A DNA stretch of 5,769 nucleotides from Chloroflexota bacterium (GTDB taxonomy: Bacteria > Chloroflexota > Limnocylindria > Limnocylindrales > CSP1-4), in NCBI GenBank assembly GCA_016200675.1, contig JACQEH010000192.1:1-5769 (forward strand). Reading direction: 5' to 3'. Below the pieces are notes generated by a model that was given only the letters and a program-made list of their open reading frames with translations, did no database searches and was not told the origin of the DNA. This document shows, piece by piece, positions 4,394 to 5,769 of this stretch (its first letter is position 1; the number at the start of each line of letters is the position of its first letter). A program made the position numbers and the translations under genes.

Positions 4394-5536
4394 GCCTCGG
4401 GGCGCGGACTTCTCGGCCAGCCGGTCGCCGAGCGCGACCCAGAGCCTGATCTGACGCCCGAGGTCGGTCGCCTCGACGAAGGCCAGCCCGTCGGGGTCCC
4501 TGACGAGCGCGAAGCCGTGCCTGATGATCTCGGGGAGCAGGTCGACCGCCGGCGACCCCGGGCCGACGAGCCGGAGCGAGGTGAGCGGCACCATCGCGTC
4601 GCTGCAGCGCTCGTTGCGGGCTCCCACGTCGCGGGCCGCCAGCTGGCGCGGCCCGATCGCTCCGAGCATGCCGCCGCCGACCTCGACCGCGACGACCGCG
4701 AAGTCCGTCCTCAGCCTGGCGATGAGGTCCCCCACCGGCTCGTCGCCCTGGGCGTGATCCGTCAGTGGCCGGGCCACCGCTCCGGCGACGTGCGCAGCGA
4801 GGAACCGCTCGGTCGCGTCCTGTGCGGTCGCCGCCTGGCTTCCGGTCCAGATCAGGAACCCGAGCACGAGTCCGAGGAACACGAGCATCGGGTCGGCGAA
4901 CCATCCGGCCACAAGGCCGGACCCGATCAGGATCGGCAGGCCGACCGACTGCGCGACGCGCGCAGCTCGCCGGACGCGTTGGTCGGGCCGGGTACCTGCC
5001 GCGTCGACGAGAGCGAGCAGGAGCGCCCAGCCGGGGAACCCGGGGGCGGGTACGAGCACGCCGGCGGCGATGACGCCGTTCACGCCGAGGGCGAGGCTGG
5101 CGATCGCGTGGGCGTTGGATGCCGGTCCCGCGACGGCCGCAAGGCCGGCGGCCAGCATGGCCGCCGCCACCGGCACCATCACGCCGGCGACAACAGCCGC
5201 CAGCCGCCGGCGGGGCCGGATCGCGGCGGAGAGGAGAGGATCAGGGCCACGCCCCAGGAGCACGATCGGCTCACGACTGCCGCCGGCCCGGATGATCACG
5301 CCCCGGACGAGTCGCACGCCGACGACGCTCAACCCGATGACGTAGAGCGCACCGATTGCGGCGACGAGCTGGTCATCCCCGCGCGCCGAAGGGTTGTGCC
5401 CGGGTACGTAGAACAGGGCGACGAACATCGCCACGAAGGCCGCCGGCCACAACCAGCCTGAGCCGAGTGCGACCGGCCCTTTACCCTGTTCGGCATACGG
5501 AGGAGGAGTCGCCGTCACCTGCATCCTGGCAACCAT
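4379..5536 (-). CDS. M50 site-2-protease-like membrane protein with CBS domains, catalytic motifs absent
   Basis: From ATG 5536 this is a 385-residue protein. Hydrophobic helices lie at about 29-44, 58-76, 111-136, 143-165 and 199-232. A soluble C-terminus follows with two CBS-like repeats at about 250-300 and 312-365; DAMVPLTSLRLV and VRDPDGLAFVEATDLGRQ are typical in style. The order of helices, the IVLLGRGPDP segment and the helix-plus-CBS plan match Rip3-type M50 proteases. But no HExxH zinc motif is present: the corresponding place reads VRLVRGVIIRAGG (75-87). The usual PLDGG-type motif is replaced by PGFPGW (165-170). If the homology is right, it is a pseudoprotease, perhaps a sensor or scaffold. 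The start is uncertain: ATG 5524 and GTG 5668 are alternatives, and none has a good ribosome binding site. The upstream extension looks non-coding. Alternatively it is an unrelated CBS membrane protein. Confidence 0.62.
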   Translation of the reverse strand: MVARMQVTATPPPYAEQGKGPVALGSGWLWPAAFVAMFVALFYVPGHNPSARGDDQLVAAIGALYVIGLSVVGVRLVRGVIIRAGGSREPIVLLGRGPDPLLSAAIRPRRRLAAVVAGVMVPVAAAMLAAGLAAVAGPASNAHAIASLALGVNGVIAAGVLVPAPGFPGWALLLALVDAAGTRPDQRVRRAARVAQSVGLPILIGSGLVAGWFADPMLVFLGLVLGFLIWTGSQAATAQDATERFLAAHVAGAVARPLTDHAQGDEPVGDLIARLRTDFAVVAVEVGGGMLGAIGPRQLAARDVGARNERCSDAMVPLTSLRLVGPGSPAVDLLPEIIRHGFALVRDPDGLAFVEATDLGRQIRLWVALGDRLAEKSAPRGLDLR

Positions 5537-5769
5537 GGGCGCCGCTGCTGAACCGAGGCTTAGAGGCCTCTGAGAGTTCACCCGCGGACCCGGAGCCGCC
5601 ACGATGGCCCAGATGCTCGCCGGCCCGAGCCGGCTGATATAGCTCCTTGTGGGAGTCGATGATGGCACCGACCTCCACGGGGAGACCGGCGCCCGGCTAT
5701 CCGGCAGATGACCGTTGGGTCTAGTGTCCGGCCCCCGACCTCTGGCCCTGAACGGTGATCGGGATCCGA
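5537..5769. other. Upstream region of the M50-like gene, no gene seen
   Basis: No convincing coding region is visible on either strand. It must contain the promoter of the minus-strand gene unless transcription enters from beyond the window. Visible structure is a 10-bp palindrome agaggcctct (5562-5571), 26 nt upstream of the chosen ATG, and a gccggc-ccga-gccggc hairpin (5619-5634). Neither resembles a known operator I can name. An AT-rich ctatat on the minus strand (5637-5642) could be part of a -10 element, but no matching -35 is clear. Confidence 0.35.

Noticed and set aside
4130..5461. Plus-strand open frame of 443 codons from GTG
   Set aside because: Most of it is antisense shadow of the M50-like gene with hydrophilic, repetitive composition. 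Only the first part (about 4130-4350) has any interest and is treated as a possible remnant.
5537..5668. Longer start (GTG 5668) for the M50-like protein
   Set aside because: The added 44 residues have no family character, and the GTG has only a badly spaced GGAGGT. ATG 5536 or 5524 fits the first helix better.

Overview
High-GC bacterial DNA with every credible gene on the minus strand. The GC-rich codon use and the mix of small membrane cupredoxins, an Lgt-like protein and a CcdA-like protein resemble soil or freshwater Chloroflexota (Limnocylindria-like) or Actinobacteriota. That placement is inference from general character, with no marker gene to confirm it.

Two blocks are visible. Positions 22-3991 hold a tightly packed block of eight genes, transcribed right to left and probably one operon: (1) a secreted type 1 blue-copper cupredoxin (3611-3991); (2) a CsoR-like repressor that has lost two of its three copper ligands (3273-3614); (3) a membrane-anchored CuA-like cupredoxin (2761-3276); (4) a CcdA-like thiol-disulfide membrane transporter broken by an internal deletion plus frameshift (2076-2761); (5) a 62-residue Met-rich two-helix membrane protein (1823-2011); (6) a cupredoxin domain followed by two membrane helices (1293-1820); (7) an Lgt-family membrane enzyme with substituted active-site residues (462-1283); (8) a His/Gly-rich membrane protein (22-465). 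Four junctions are stop/start overlaps (three ATGA, one TGATG) and two others have gaps of 2 and 9 nt. Translational coupling is therefore likely. The only larger internal gap is 64 nt, directly after the broken CcdA-like gene.

The shared theme is copper (or another soft metal) at and outside the membrane. There are three unrelated-looking cupredoxins, Met- and His-rich small membrane proteins, a CsoR-family regulator, and thiol-redox and lipidation-type enzymes. A metal-resistance or metalloprotein-assembly role is inferred. A copper-transporting P-type ATPase just beyond the left edge would fit, but the window ends there.

Positions 4379-5536 encode a multi-pass membrane protein with C-terminal CBS-like domains. 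It looks like a site-2-protease (M50/Rip3-type) homologue without the zinc-binding and catalytic motifs. A gap of about 387 nt (3992-4378) separates it from the operon and must hold the operon's promoter. Positions 5537-5769 hold no convincing gene. I saw no tRNA, rRNA, CRISPR array, insertion sequence or convincing intrinsic terminator.
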